Positions 1-8,457 are shown, counted from the stretch's first letter. The stretch is 64,000 bases of DNA from Cellulomonas sp. SLBN-39 (GCF_006715865.1 NZ_VFOA01000001.1:1-64000); one strand, 5' to 3'. A program made the numbers and translations. Notes: generated by a model not told the origin, from the letters alone.

Positions 1-32
1 CCGCCGTGCGCACGTCGCCCTCCCCCGCCGTC

Positions 33-86
33 ATGACCCGGTGCTGTCACATGTGCTGCATGTGCCCCTGCACCGGCCCCTGCTGA
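33..86 (+). CDS. poly-cysteine leader peptide of the sulfur operon
   Basis: This is a 17-codon ORF from ATG at 33 to TGA at 84-86. Seven of its codons are cysteine (residues 4, 5, 8, 9, 11, 13 and 17), mostly TGC, which is far above chance. It lies 107 bp upstream of the first gene of an operon holding a sulfonate-type importer and O-acetylhomoserine sulfhydrylase. Short poly-cysteine ORFs upstream of sulfur genes are known in mycobacteria, where ribosome stalling during cysteine shortage turns on the downstream genes. I infer the same role here. No ribosome binding site is obvious, so it may be translated from a leaderless mRNA, but only 32 bases of upstream DNA are visible. Confidence 0.75.
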   Translation: MTRCCHMCCMCPCTGPC

Positions 87-98
87 CCCCAGCACGCC

Positions 99-193
99 GA
101 CCCGGTCACCCCGGGTCCCGCCGGTGCCCACCACCCCCGCGTGGTCGACCGGCGCCGCCGGACGCCCGCGCACGACCCCCCGGGACGTCCCCC
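99..193 (+). promoter_or_regulatory. candidate cysteine attenuator between leader ORF and ssuB
   Basis: Inverted repeats fill the space between the leader ORF and ssuB. Bases 99-105 pair perfectly with 111-117. Bases 121-125 pair with 148-152 and enclose a second stem, 130-134 with 141-145. The only purine-rich stretch before the ssuB ATG (gggac at 182-186) is half of a perfect palindrome ending at 191, so the ribosome binding site could be masked. This fits a switch driven by ribosome position on the leader. The structures were found by eye and no folding energies were calculated. Confidence 0.45.
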
Positions 194-1033
194 ATGGCCC
201 TCACCAGCCCCGTCGCCACCGACCGCCGCGCGCACACCGTCGCGCTGCGCGACGTGCGGCGCGCGTTCGCGACGCCCGCCGGCCCGCACACGGTGCTGCG
301 GTCCGTCGACGTCGAGCTGCACGCGGGCGAGATCGTCGCCCTCGTCGGCCCGTCCGGCTGCGGCAAGTCGACCCTCCTGCGCCAGGTCAGCGGGCTCGAC
401 ACCCCGGACGGCGGCCAGATCCTGCTCGACGGCACCCCCGTCACCGGGGTCGACGCCCGCACTGCCGTCGCCTTCCAGGAGCCGCGCCTGCTGCCGTGGC
501 GCACGCTCGCCCAGAACGTCGCCCTCGGCCTGCGGCCCGGCACCGACAAGGCCGCCGGGCGTGCCCGCGTCGCCGAGCTGCTGCACCTGGTCGGCCTGGA
601 GGCCTCGGCGGGGCTGCGACCCCGGCAGGTGTCCGGCGGCATGGCGCAGCGCGCGTCGCTGGCCCGCGCGCTGGCCCGCAACCCCGGCGTGCTGCTGCTC
701 GACGAGCCCTTCGGCGCGCTCGACGCGCTGACGCGCCTGCGCATGCAGGAGCTGCTGCTCGACGTGCACGCCGCCGAGCCGACCACCGTGCTGCTCGTCA
801 CGCACGACGTCGAGGAGGCCCTCTACCTGGCCGACCGGGTGCTGCTGCTGCGCACCCTCGCCGGCACCCCGGACGCCACGCCGAGCATCGCCGAGGTCGT
901 CGACGTGCCCGGCGCCCGACCCCGCGACCGCGCCGACCAGCGCCTGGCCGAGCTGCGCGTGCGGCTGCTCGACGGCCTGGGCGTCGCCACCCACCACGCC
1001 GCGACCGACCCGGACGCGCACCACTCCATCTGA
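194..1033 (+). CDS. ssuB: SsuB/TauB-type ABC transporter ATP-binding protein
   Basis: This 279-residue protein is the ATPase of a nitrate/sulfonate/taurine-family importer. It has Walker A GPSGCGKST at residues 52-60, the Q-loop FQEPRLLPW typical of SsuB and TauB, the signature VSGGMAQRASLARAL, Walker B LLLDEPFGALD and the switch histidine in VTHDVEEAL. I start it at the ATG at 194 because the 51 codons upstream in frame look like non-coding leader. A lipoprotein and a permease of the same family follow on the same strand, so the three make a complete importer. The substrate class (organosulfonate or another organosulfur anion) comes from the family and from the sulfhydrylase further down. 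Confidence 0.85.
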   Translation: MALTSPVATDRRAHTVALRDVRRAFATPAGPHTVLRSVDVELHAGEIVALVGPSGCGKSTLLRQVSGLDTPDGGQILLDGTPVTGVDARTAVAFQEPRLLPWRTLAQNVALGLRPGTDKAAGRARVAELLHLVGLEASAGLRPRQVSGGMAQRASLARALARNPGVLLLDEPFGALDALTRLRMQELLLDVHAAEPTTVLLVTHDVEEALYLADRVLLLRTLAGTPDATPSIAEVVDVPGARPRDRADQRLAELRVRLLDGLGVATHHAATDPDAHHSI

Positions 1034-1084
1034 CCCGCCCCACCCCCTCCCCGGGCACCCGCCCGCCGCACCGAAGGACGCACG

Positions 1085-2116
1085 ATGACCCTGCGCACCG
1101 CCGCACCCAGCACCGCCCTGGCCCTCGCCACCGCCCTGGTGCTCACCGGCTGCGTCGCCGGTGAGGACGCCGCCGCCGAGCCCGCCGCCTCCGGCGGCAC
1201 CTGGAGCACCGACACCCTCGAGATCGACTTCGCCACGTACAACCCGCTGAGCCTCGTCATCAAGGAGCAGGGCTGGCTGGAGGAGGAGCTCGGCGACGAC
1301 GTCACCGTCACGTGGGTGCAGTCCGCCGGGTCGAACAAGGCCAACGAGGCGCTGCGCGCCGGCGCGATCGACGTCGGGTCGACCGCCGGCTCGGCGGCGC
1401 TGCTCGCGCGCTCCAACGGCTCGCCGATCCGCACCATCGACATCTACTCCCAGCCCGAGTGGGCCGCGATCGTCGTGCCCGAGGGCTCGGACATCACCTC
1501 GGTGGAGGACCTCGCCGGCCGGTCGGTCGCCGCGACGAAGGGCACCGACCCGTACTTCTTCCTGCTGCAGTCGCTCGACGCGGCCGGCGTCCCGCTCGAC
1601 GAGGTCGAGGTGCAGAACCTCCAGCACGCCGACGGGCGCACGGCCCTCGAGCAGGGGTCGGTCGACGCGTGGGCGGGGCTCGACCCGATCATGGCCGCCA
1701 GCCAGGCCGAGTCGGGCACGGAGCTGGTGTACCGGAACATCGACTTCAACACGTACGGGTTCCTCAACGCCACGGAGGAGTTCCTGACGGCCAGCCCGGA
1801 CGTCGCGCAGGTGGTCGTGGACGCCTACGAGAAGGCCCGCGCGTACGCCCAGGAGAACCCCGAGGAGGTCGTGGAGATCCTCGCGGAGGTCGCCGGCATC
1901 GACCCGGCCGTCGCCGAGACGGTGATCGTCGAGCGCACGAACCTCGACGTCGACCCGGTGCCGGGCGAGGCCCAGCGGGCGGTGCTCGAGGTGGTCGGGC
2001 CGATCTTCGTCGAGTCCGGCGACGTGGCCGACCAGGCCGCCATCGACGACGCCCTCGACACGCTGTTCGAGCCGACGTTCGCCGAGGCCGCCGACCCGTC
2101 GCGCGTGGCGGGCTGA
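1085..2116 (+). CDS. ssuA: SsuA-type substrate-binding lipoprotein
   Basis: This 343-residue protein starts with a short signal peptide and a lipobox ending LTGC, with the lipidated cysteine at residue 23, so it should be anchored outside the membrane. The body resembles sulfonate/nitrate binding proteins: an early strand EIDFATYNPLS, then AGAIDVGSTAGSAALLARSNG, a hinge with VPEGSDITSVEDLAGRSVAATKGT, and a C-terminal helical part. The start is ATG after an AAGGA ribosome binding site. It sits 51 bp after ssuB and 2 bp before the permease gene. It should bind the substrate imported by the neighbouring ATPase and permease. The exact ligand cannot be read from the sequence. Confidence 0.85.
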   Translation: MTLRTAAPSTALALATALVLTGCVAGEDAAAEPAASGGTWSTDTLEIDFATYNPLSLVIKEQGWLEEELGDDVTVTWVQSAGSNKANEALRAGAIDVGSTAGSAALLARSNGSPIRTIDIYSQPEWAAIVVPEGSDITSVEDLAGRSVAATKGTDPYFFLLQSLDAAGVPLDEVEVQNLQHADGRTALEQGSVDAWAGLDPIMAASQAESGTELVYRNIDFNTYGFLNATEEFLTASPDVAQVVVDAYEKARAYAQENPEEVVEILAEVAGIDPAVAETVIVERTNLDVDPVPGEAQRAVLEVVGPIFVESGDVADQAAIDDALDTLFEPTFAEAADPSRVAG

Positions 2117-2118
2117 CG

Positions 2119-3021
2119 ATGACCCCGCCACCCGTCCTGGGCAGCCCGGGCACCGGTCCCGTCGTCGACCGCGACGGGCGGCCCGCGCGCGGGCTGAACC
2201 CGTTCGACAGCGGTCCGCGCCGACCCGTCGCCCCGTCGGGTGGCAGCCGCGGCGGCGCGCCGTTCTGGTCGCGCCGCCCGGTGCGGGTCGTCGGCGGCGC
2301 GCTGCTGCCGGTGCTCGTGCTCACCGCGTGGTGGTGGGTCACCGCCTCCGGGCAGGTGCCCGCCTACCAGCTGCCGTCGCCCGCGTCGGTGTGGCAGGCC
2401 GGCGTCGACCTGATCGAGCGCGGCGAGCTGGGTGTGCACATCGCCATCTCGGTGCAGCGCGTCGTGCTGGGCTTCGCGATCGGCTCCGCCGTCGCGCTCG
2501 TCCTCGGCGCCGTCGTGGGCCTCTCCCGCGCCGGCGACGTGCTGCTGTCCCCCACGCTGGCGGCGGTGCGCGCCGTGCCGTCGCTGGCGTGGGTGCCGCT
2601 GCTGATCCTCTGGATGAAGATCGGCGAGGACTCCAAGATCACGCTCATCGCCATCGGCGCGTTCTTCCCGCTGTTCACCACGCTGGCCGCCGCGCTGCGC
2701 CACGTGGACCCCCAGCTCGTCGAGGCGGGGCGCGCGTTCGGGCTGCGGGGCGTGCGGCTGCTGACCACCGTGCAGCTGCCGGCCGTGCTGCCCTCGCTCA
2801 TGGCCGGGCTGCGGCTCGCGCTCGCCCAGGCGTGGCTCTTCCTCGTCGCCGCCGAGCTCATCGCGTCGTCCATGGGCCTGGGCTTCCTGCTCACCGACTC
2901 GGCGAACAACGGCCGGCTCGACCGGATCTTCCTGGCCATCGTGCTGCTGGCCCTGCTCGGCAAGCTGTCCGACTCGATCGTGGCGCTCGCCGAGCGTGCG
3001 CTGCTGCGGAGGTACGCATGA
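2119..3021 (+). CDS. ssuC: SsuC-type ABC transporter permease
   Basis: This 300-residue inner-membrane permease has a proline-rich cytoplasmic N-terminus of about 50 residues, then about six hydrophobic segments. The conserved EAA loop is visible as EAGRAFGLRGVRLLTTVQLP, which docks to the ATPase. It starts 2 bp after the ssuA stop codon and its own stop overlaps the start of the acetyl-CoA synthetase gene by 4 bp (ATGA), so all these genes are probably translated from one message. It forms the channel of the sulfonate-type importer with the two genes before it. Confidence 0.85.
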   Translation: MTPPPVLGSPGTGPVVDRDGRPARGLNPFDSGPRRPVAPSGGSRGGAPFWSRRPVRVVGGALLPVLVLTAWWWVTASGQVPAYQLPSPASVWQAGVDLIERGELGVHIAISVQRVVLGFAIGSAVALVLGAVVGLSRAGDVLLSPTLAAVRAVPSLAWVPLLILWMKIGEDSKITLIAIGAFFPLFTTLAAALRHVDPQLVEAGRAFGLRGVRLLTTVQLPAVLPSLMAGLRLALAQAWLFLVAAELIASSMGLGFLLTDSANNGRLDRIFLAIVLLALLGKLSDSIVALAERALLRRYA

Positions 3022-5057
3022 CCACCCTGACGGCCCTGCAGACCGAGACCCGCACCTACCCGCCGTCGCCCGCGTTCGCCGCGCAGGCCAACCTGGGGCC
3101 CGAGGCGTGGGCCGCGGCCGACGCCGACCCCGTGGCCTTCTGGGAGGACGCGGCCCGGCGCCTGGAGTGGGACACGCCGTGGACCGTCGCGCACGAGTGG
3201 GAGCCGCCCGTGCCCGTCGCCGGCGGCGCCCCCGACGAGCTGACCGTGCCGCAGGCCCGCTGGTTCGTCGGCGGCCGGCTCAACGTGGCCGTCAACTGCG
3301 TCGACCGGCACGTCGCGGCCGGGCGCGGCGACAAGGTCGCGCTGCACGTCGAGGGCGAGCGCGGCGACCGCCGCTCGATCACCTACGCCCAGCTGCAGCG
3401 CGAGGTCGCGCAGGCCGCGCACGCGCTCACCGAGCTCGGCGTCGGCCCCGGCGACCGCGTCGTGGTGTACCTGCCGGTGATCGCCGAGACCGTCGTCGTG
3501 ACCCTCGCCATCGCGCGGATCGGCGCCGTGCACTCCCTCGTCTTCGGCGGGTTCTCCGCCGAGGCCGTGCGGTTCCGCGTCCAGGACACCCGCGCCAAGG
3601 TGCTCGTCACGAGCGACGGGCAGGTCCGCCGCGGGCAGGACGTCGAGGTCAAGTCCGCCGCCGACGAGGCCGTCGCGGGCCTCGACCACGTCGAGCACGT
3701 GCTCGTCGTGCGCCGCACCGGCCAGGACGTGCCCTGGACGCCCGGGCGCGACGTGTGGTGGGACGACGTCGTCGCCCGCCAGCCCGACGTGCACGAGCCG
3801 CAGGCGTTCGACGCCGAGCACCCGCTGTTCGTCATCTACACCTCCGGCACCACCGGCAAGCCCAAGGGCCTGGTGCACACCGCGGGCGGGTACCTCACGC
3901 ACGCCGCCTGGTCCCACTGGGCGGTGTTCGACGCCAAGGACGACGACGTGCACTGGTGCACCGCCGACCTCGCGTGGGTCACCGCGCACACCTACGAGAT
4001 CTACGGGCCGCTCGCCAACGGCCTCACGCAGGTGATCTACGAGGGCACCCCCGACGCCCCGCACCGCGAGCGCCACCTGGAGGTCATCGAGCGGTACGGC
4101 GTGACGACGTACTACACGGCGCCGACGCTGATCCGCACGTTCATGACCTGGTTCGGGGCGGACCTGCCCGGCGGGCACGACCTGTCGAGCATCCGGCTGC
4201 TCGGGACCGTCGGGGAGGCCATCAACCCCGAGGCGTGGGTGTGGTTCCGGCGCACGTTCGGCCGCGACGAGGTGCCCGTGGTCGACACGTGGTGGCAGTC
4301 GGAGACGGGTGCGGCGATGATCGCGCCGCTGCCCGGCGCGACCACGCTCAAGCCGGGCTCGGCGACGCGCCCGCTGCCGGGCGTGGCGGCGAAGGTCGTC
4401 GGCGAGGACGGCGCCGAGGTGGCGCCGGGGCAGGGCGGCTTCCTCGTCGTCGAGCGCCCCTGGCCGGGCATGGCGCGCACGGTGTGGGGCGACCCGCAGC
4501 GGTACCTCGACGCGTACTGGCGCCGGTTCGCCGGGCACGGGGAGCACGGCGGGTACTTCCTCGCCGGCGACGGCGCGTCGTACGACGACGACAAGGACGT
4601 GTGGCTGCTGGGGCGGATCGACGACGTCATCAACGTCTCGGGGCACCGGCTGTCGACGATCGAGGTGGAGTCGGCGCTCGTCGCGCACCCGGCGGTCGGC
4701 GAGGCCGGTGTCGCGGGCGTCGCGGACCCGGTGACGGGGCAGGCCGTCGCGGCGTTCGTCGTGCCGTCGGTGACGCCCGGGCCCGTGGAGGACGTCGCGG
4801 CGTGGCTCGCGGCGGGCGCCGCGCTGCGCGAGGACCTGCGCGCGCACGTGGCGCACGCCATCGGCCCGGTCGCCAAGCCGCGGCACGTGCTGCTGGTCCC
4901 GGAGGTCCCCAAGACCCGGTCGGGCAAGATCATGCGGCGGCTGCTCACGCAGCTCGTCGAGGGCACGACGCTCGGCGACACGACGTCGCTGCAGAACCCG
5001 TGGGCCGTGGAGCAGGTGGGCGCGCTCGTCGTCGCCGCCGGTCTCGACGCCCGCTGA
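3018..5057 (+). CDS. acsA: AMP-forming acetyl-CoA synthetase
   Basis: This 679-residue enzyme of the ANL superfamily activates acetate, or a similar short acid, to its CoA thioester through an acyl-AMP. It has the ACAS N-terminal domain, the P-loop YTSGTTGKPKG near residue 273, the acyl-pocket and A5 region VDTWWQSETGA near 423, the hinge motif RIDDVINVSGHRLSTIE, and the catalytic lysine 637 in TRSGKIMRR, which is also the usual target of acetylation control. The length suits Acs. Its ATG overlaps the ssuC stop, which is unusual company for acs and suggests a role tied to the importer or to O-acetylhomoserine supply. The true acid substrate is not certain. Confidence 0.85.
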   Translation: MTTLTALQTETRTYPPSPAFAAQANLGPEAWAAADADPVAFWEDAARRLEWDTPWTVAHEWEPPVPVAGGAPDELTVPQARWFVGGRLNVAVNCVDRHVAAGRGDKVALHVEGERGDRRSITYAQLQREVAQAAHALTELGVGPGDRVVVYLPVIAETVVVTLAIARIGAVHSLVFGGFSAEAVRFRVQDTRAKVLVTSDGQVRRGQDVEVKSAADEAVAGLDHVEHVLVVRRTGQDVPWTPGRDVWWDDVVARQPDVHEPQAFDAEHPLFVIYTSGTTGKPKGLVHTAGGYLTHAAWSHWAVFDAKDDDVHWCTADLAWVTAHTYEIYGPLANGLTQVIYEGTPDAPHRERHLEVIERYGVTTYYTAPTLIRTFMTWFGADLPGGHDLSSIRLLGTVGEAINPEAWVWFRRTFGRDEVPVVDTWWQSETGAAMIAPLPGATTLKPGSATRPLPGVAAKVVGEDGAEVAPGQGGFLVVERPWPGMARTVWGDPQRYLDAYWRRFAGHGEHGGYFLAGDGASYDDDKDVWLLGRIDDVINVSGHRLSTIEVESALVAHPAVGEAGVAGVADPVTGQAVAAFVVPSVTPGPVEDVAAWLAAGAALREDLRAHVAHAIGPVAKPRHVLLVPEVPKTRSGKIMRRLLTQLVEGTTLGDTTSLQNPWAVEQVGALVVAAGLDAR

Positions 5058-5083
5058 CCACCACCGACCACGACAGGAGACCC

Positions 5084-6415
5084 GTGAGCGACCACCGCTT
5101 CGGCTTCCGCACCCGCGCGCTGCACGCGGGCGGCATCCCCGACGCCGCGACCGGCGCCCGGGCGGTGCCGATCTACCAGACGACGTCGTTCGTGTTCCAG
5201 GACACCGACGACGCCGCGAACCTCTTCGCGCTGCAGAAGTACGGGAACATCTACTCCCGGATCGGCAACCCCACGGTCGCCGCGCTGGAGGAGCGGATCG
5301 CCTCGCTCGAGGGCGGGATCGGCGCGGTCGCGACCGCGTCGGGCATGGCCGCGGAGTTCGTGACGTTCGCCGCGCTCGTCGGCGCCGGTGACCACGTCGT
5401 GGCCTCCGCCCAGCTGTACGGCGGCACGGTCACCCAGCTCGACGTGACGCTGCGCCGGTTCGGCGTCGAGACGACGTTCGTGCGCGGCACCGACCCGGCC
5501 GACTACGCGGCGGCGATCCGCCCCGAGACGAAGGTCGTCTACACCGAGGTCGTCGCGAACCCGTCGGGCGAGGTCGCGGACCTCGCGGGCCTGGCGGAGG
5601 TCGCGCACGCGGCGGGCGTGCCGCTCGTCGTGGACGCGACCCTGTCGACGCCGTACCTCGTGCGCCCCATCGAGCACGGCGCGGACATCGTCATCCACTC
5701 GGTGACGAAGTTCCTCGGCGGGCACGGCACCACCCTCGGCGGCGTCGTCGTGGAGTCGGGGCGGTTCGACTGGGGCAACGGGAAGTTCCCGCAGATGACC
5801 GAGCCCGTGGCCTCGTACGGCGGCGTGCAGTGGTGGGGCAACTTCGGCGAGTACGGGTTCCTCACCAAGCTGCGCTCGGAGCAGCTGCGCGACATCGGCC
5901 CCGCCCTGTCCGCGCAGTCGGCGTTCCAGCTGCTCCAGGGGGTCGAGACCCTCGCGCAGCGCATGGACGCCCACCTGGCGAACGCCCGGGCCGTGGCGCA
6001 GTGGCTCGACGAGGACCCGCGCGTCGGGTACGTGCTGTGGGCCGGGCTCCCGTCGCACCCGCACCACGAGCGCGCGCAGCGGTACCTGCCGCTCGGGCCG
6101 GGGTCGGTGTTCGCGTTCGGCGTCGCCGGCACCGACGAGCGCCCGGGCCGCGAGGTCGGACGCCGGTTCATCGAGCAGCTCCAGCTCGCCAGCCACCTGG
6201 CCAACGTCGGGGACGCGCGCACGCTCGTCATCCACCCCGCCTCGACCACCCACCAGCAGCTCAGCGGCGAGCAGCTCGAGGCCGCGGGCGTGCCCGAGGA
6301 CCTCGTGCGCATCAGCGTGGGCCTGGAGGACGTCGAGGACATCCTGTGGGACCTCGACCAGGCCCTGACCGCGGCGACGGGCCGCGACCGCACCGGCACG
6401 GAGATGGCCCGATGA
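5084..6415 (+). CDS. metY: O-acetylhomoserine sulfhydrylase (PLP enzyme)
   Basis: This 443-residue enzyme belongs to the Cys/Met-metabolism PLP family. It should make homocysteine from O-acetylhomoserine and sulfide, or use methanethiol to make methionine. The PLP lysine is K209 in SVTKFLGGHGTTLGG, and the N-terminal block FRTRALHAGG...PIYQTTSFVF is typical of MetY. The length of about 440 fits MetY better than MetB or MetC, which are about 390. The start is GTG after AGGAGA, 26 bp after the acs stop. It is the assimilation step that explains sulfur control of the operon. The downstream CoA-binding gene overlaps it by 4 bp. Confidence 0.9.
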   Translation: MSDHRFGFRTRALHAGGIPDAATGARAVPIYQTTSFVFQDTDDAANLFALQKYGNIYSRIGNPTVAALEERIASLEGGIGAVATASGMAAEFVTFAALVGAGDHVVASAQLYGGTVTQLDVTLRRFGVETTFVRGTDPADYAAAIRPETKVVYTEVVANPSGEVADLAGLAEVAHAAGVPLVVDATLSTPYLVRPIEHGADIVIHSVTKFLGGHGTTLGGVVVESGRFDWGNGKFPQMTEPVASYGGVQWWGNFGEYGFLTKLRSEQLRDIGPALSAQSAFQLLQGVETLAQRMDAHLANARAVAQWLDEDPRVGYVLWAGLPSHPHHERAQRYLPLGPGSVFAFGVAGTDERPGREVGRRFIEQLQLASHLANVGDARTLVIHPASTTHQQLSGEQLEAAGVPEDLVRISVGLEDVEDILWDLDQALTAATGRDRTGTEMAR

Positions 6416-6900
6416 GCGAGGCACGCACCTGGCAGGGCCCGAGCGCCCCCGAGCGGCTCGCGCTGCTGCGGCGCACCCGGTCGGTCGCGATCGTCGGCGC
6501 GTCGGACAACCCGTCGCGCGCGTCGTACTTCGTCGCGACGTACCTGCTGTCGAGCTCGCCGTTCGACGTCTACCTCGTCAACCCCAGGGCCACGACGATC
6601 CTCGGGCAGCCGGTGTACCCGTCGCTGGCGGACCTGCCGGTGGTCCCGGACCTGGTCGACGTGTTCCGCCGCCACGACGACCTGCCGACAGTGCTCGACG
6701 AGACCCTCGCGGTCGGCGCGAAGGGGCTGTGGCTGCAGCTCGGCTCCTGGCACGAGGACGTGGCGCGGCGCGCGCAGGCCGCCGGGCTGGACGTCGTCAT
6801 GGACCGGTGCCTGAAGATCGAGCACGCCAGGTTCCACGGCGGCCTGCACCTGGCGGGCTTCGACACCGGGGTCATCAGCTCCCGGCGCGCGTCGTCCTGA
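6412..6900 (+). CDS. CoA-binding domain protein (YccU-like)
   Basis: This 162-residue single-domain Rossmann protein belongs to the CoA-binding family. It has the N-terminal nucleotide loop SVAIVGASDNPSR, the middle YLVNPRATTILGQPVYPSL, and the C-terminal VVMDRCLKIEH typical of YccU-like proteins. The start ATG overlaps the metY stop (ATGA), so the two are translationally coupled; this pairing is common in actinobacteria. The molecular role is not established; binding CoA or a related thioester near an acetyl-CoA-dependent sulfur pathway is plausible. It is the last gene of the operon and is followed by a strong hairpin. Confidence 0.8.
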   Translation: MSEARTWQGPSAPERLALLRRTRSVAIVGASDNPSRASYFVATYLLSSSPFDVYLVNPRATTILGQPVYPSLADLPVVPDLVDVFRRHDDLPTVLDETLAVGAKGLWLQLGSWHEDVARRAQAAGLDVVMDRCLKIEHARFHGGLHLAGFDTGVISSRRASS

Positions 6901-6906
6901 CCCGCC

Positions 6907-6941
6907 CCGCCGACGCCCGTGCCCGGCGCGGGCGTCGGCGG
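6907..6941. terminator. bidirectional intrinsic terminator
   Basis: Bases 6907-6919 pair perfectly with 6929-6941 (13 bp) around a 9-base loop. The hairpin lies between the end of the sulfur operon and the convergent alkyltransferase-like gene, so it can serve both strands. No T-run follows, as is usual in this high G+C DNA. Confidence 0.7.
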
Positions 6942-6945
6942 CCGC

Positions 6946-7275
6946 TCAGGCCTCGGGGAACCACACCCCGGCGCGCAGCGCCACGCGTGTGCCGTCCCCG
7001 GTCAGCGGCGTGCCCTCGTCCCGCAGGTGCGCCAGCGCCCGCGCCAGGTGACGTGCCGGCGGCCGCCCGGAGGCGTCCACGACCCGCCACCACGGCACGT
7101 CCCGCAGGCCCGCCGCCATGACCTGCCCCACCTGGCGCGGCCCGCCACGGGCCGGGCGCCCGGCAGCCCGCGCCCGGTCCACCAGCACCTCCGCGACCAG
7201 GCCGTACGTCATCGCCCGCCCGGGCGGGATCTGCTCGACGAGGTCGAGGACCTCGCCCGCGTACGCGTCGTCCAC
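6946..7275 (-). CDS. alkyltransferase-like DNA-binding protein (ATL)
   Basis: This 109-residue protein is the DNA-binding domain of O6-alkylguanine-DNA methyltransferases without the catalytic cysteine. Where MGMT has PCHRV it has VPWWRVV, so it can recognise O6-alkylated guanine but cannot remove the alkyl group. Family knowledge suggests that it flags lesions for nucleotide excision repair. The N-terminal part IPPGRAMTYGLVAEVL and the helix around RQVGQVM are typical. The GTG start is 3 bp after the stop of the phosphatase gene, so the two probably share a message. Confidence 0.85.
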   Translation of the reverse strand: MDDAYAGEVLDLVEQIPPGRAMTYGLVAEVLVDRARAAGRPARGGPRQVGQVMAAGLRDVPWWRVVDASGRPPARHLARALAHLRDEGTPLTGDGTRVALRAGVWFPEA

Positions 7276-7278
7276 CCG

Positions 7279-8361
7279 TCAGCCCCGGCGCACCACGACG
7301 ACGGCCCGGTCGTCGTCGTCCCCCGCGCGCACCCCCGCGAGGACGTCACGCGCACCGCCCGGCCGCGCGGCCACCGCGCTCTCCACGACACCGAGCAGCC
7401 GGTCGATGCCCTGGTCCACGTCACGGCCGCGCTGCTCGACGACCCCGTCGGTGTACAGCACCACCGCGTCCCCGGGGTGCAGGCGCCCCGTCGACGGCAC
7501 CGGGTCGACGTCGTCCAGGACACCCAGCGCCGGCCCGGCCGTGGTGAGGACCTCGATCCGCCCCGACCCCGCGTGCAGCACCGCGGGCGGCGGGTGGCCG
7601 GCCGTCGCCACCCGGTAGTCGCCGGTGCGCAGGTCGATCGTCAGGTGCACGGCCGTCGCGAAGCCCTCGTCCCACGCCTGCCCCACGAGGTACGCGTTCG
7701 CCGCGGGCAGGAACCGCTCCGGCGGCATCGCCCCGAGCAGCCCGGAGAACGCCCCCGACAGCTGCAGCGACCGCACCCCGGCGTCCTGCCCCTTGCCGGA
7801 GACGTCGACGAGCACGACCTCCAGGCGCCGCCCGCCGTCGACGACGCGCGAGACGAGGAAGTCCCCGGAGAACGCGGCCTCGTGCGCCGAGCGGACGTCG
7901 GCGTCGACGACCCAGCCCGACGGCAGCGTGGGCATCCGCCCCGCCGCGGCCAGCCGGTCGCGCAGGTCCACGAGCATCAGCGCCCCCGGCGCGCCCTGCA
8001 GCCCCAGGCGCTCGCGCTCGCGGGCGAACACCAGCACGGCGACGCACGCCAGCCCGATCACGGTCAGCACCCCGGGCGCCGGGGCGGCGGGGCCGACGAG
8101 CACGAGGACGACGACCAGCACGACGACCTCGGCGACCAGGACCACGAGCGCCCGCCAGCGCAGCAGGAACGCTCCCACGAGCAGGAGCAGGACGAACGCC
8201 GACGGCACGAACCACAGCGGCTGGGCGGCCACGGCCAGCCCCAGGGCGACGGCGACGACGTACAGGAGCGCCGCGGTGCGCGGCTGCGAGCGCGCCGCCC
8301 GCCCGCGCAGCACCGCCCAGGCGCGCTCCGCGCGGCCGGCCTCGTCCTCGGGCGTGCCCAC
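7279..8361 (-). CDS. membrane-anchored SpoIIE/PP2C-type serine phosphatase
   Basis: This 360-residue protein has about four hydrophobic segments in residues 28-115 followed by a SpoIIE/RsbU-type PP2C phosphatase domain. Metal-binding motifs are visible as GDFL near 170, VDVSGKG near 190, and VVLYTDGVVE and DDRAVVVV near the end. Such proteins usually dephosphorylate anti-anti-sigma factors and so control a stress sigma factor. No partner kinase or antagonist gene lies next to it, so the target is unknown. The GTG start has a -10 TAGGGT exactly 6 bp upstream, which predicts a leaderless mRNA. Confidence 0.85.
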   Translation of the reverse strand: MGTPEDEAGRAERAWAVLRGRAARSQPRTAALLYVVAVALGLAVAAQPLWFVPSAFVLLLLVGAFLLRWRALVVLVAEVVVLVVVLVLVGPAAPAPGVLTVIGLACVAVLVFARERERLGLQGAPGALMLVDLRDRLAAAGRMPTLPSGWVVDADVRSAHEAAFSGDFLVSRVVDGGRRLEVVLVDVSGKGQDAGVRSLQLSGAFSGLLGAMPPERFLPAANAYLVGQAWDEGFATAVHLTIDLRTGDYRVATAGHPPPAVLHAGSGRIEVLTTAGPALGVLDDVDPVPSTGRLHPGDAVVLYTDGVVEQRGRDVDQGIDRLLGVVESAVAARPGGARDVLAGVRAGDDDDRAVVVVRRG

Positions 8362-8397
8362 CAGGCGACCCTACGTGCGTCCGGGACGCCTGACCAA
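8362..8397 (-). promoter_or_regulatory. leaderless promoter of the SpoIIE-type phosphatase gene
   Basis: On the minus strand a -10 TAGGGT (8368-8373) stands exactly 6 bp before the GTG start at 8361. A weak -35 TTGGTC (8392-8397) lies 18 bp further upstream. Transcription would begin at or next to the start codon. Confidence 0.55.
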
Positions 8398-8445
8398 GGT
8401 GGACGCACCGGGGATATGCGTGTGCACGACCAGCGGCGCCCGGGC

Positions 8446-8457
8446 CACGATGGGACC
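8446..8457 (+). promoter_or_regulatory. possible leaderless -10 of the Eis-like gene
   Basis: CACGAT at 8446-8451 is 6 bp before the ATG at 8458 and fits the nAnnnT pattern seen elsewhere in the window, but it lacks the leading T and no -35 is clear. Confidence 0.3.

Noticed and set aside
1..193. SAM or other riboswitch upstream of the sulfur operon
   Set aside because: No conserved riboswitch core could be matched; the short poly-cysteine ORF explains the region better.
47..2131. Long open frames of hundreds of codons opposite ssuB and ssuA, and similar ones throughout
   Set aside because: They are mirror frames of real genes caused by extreme G+C at third positions; the products are Arg/Gly/Ala-rich and have no domain.
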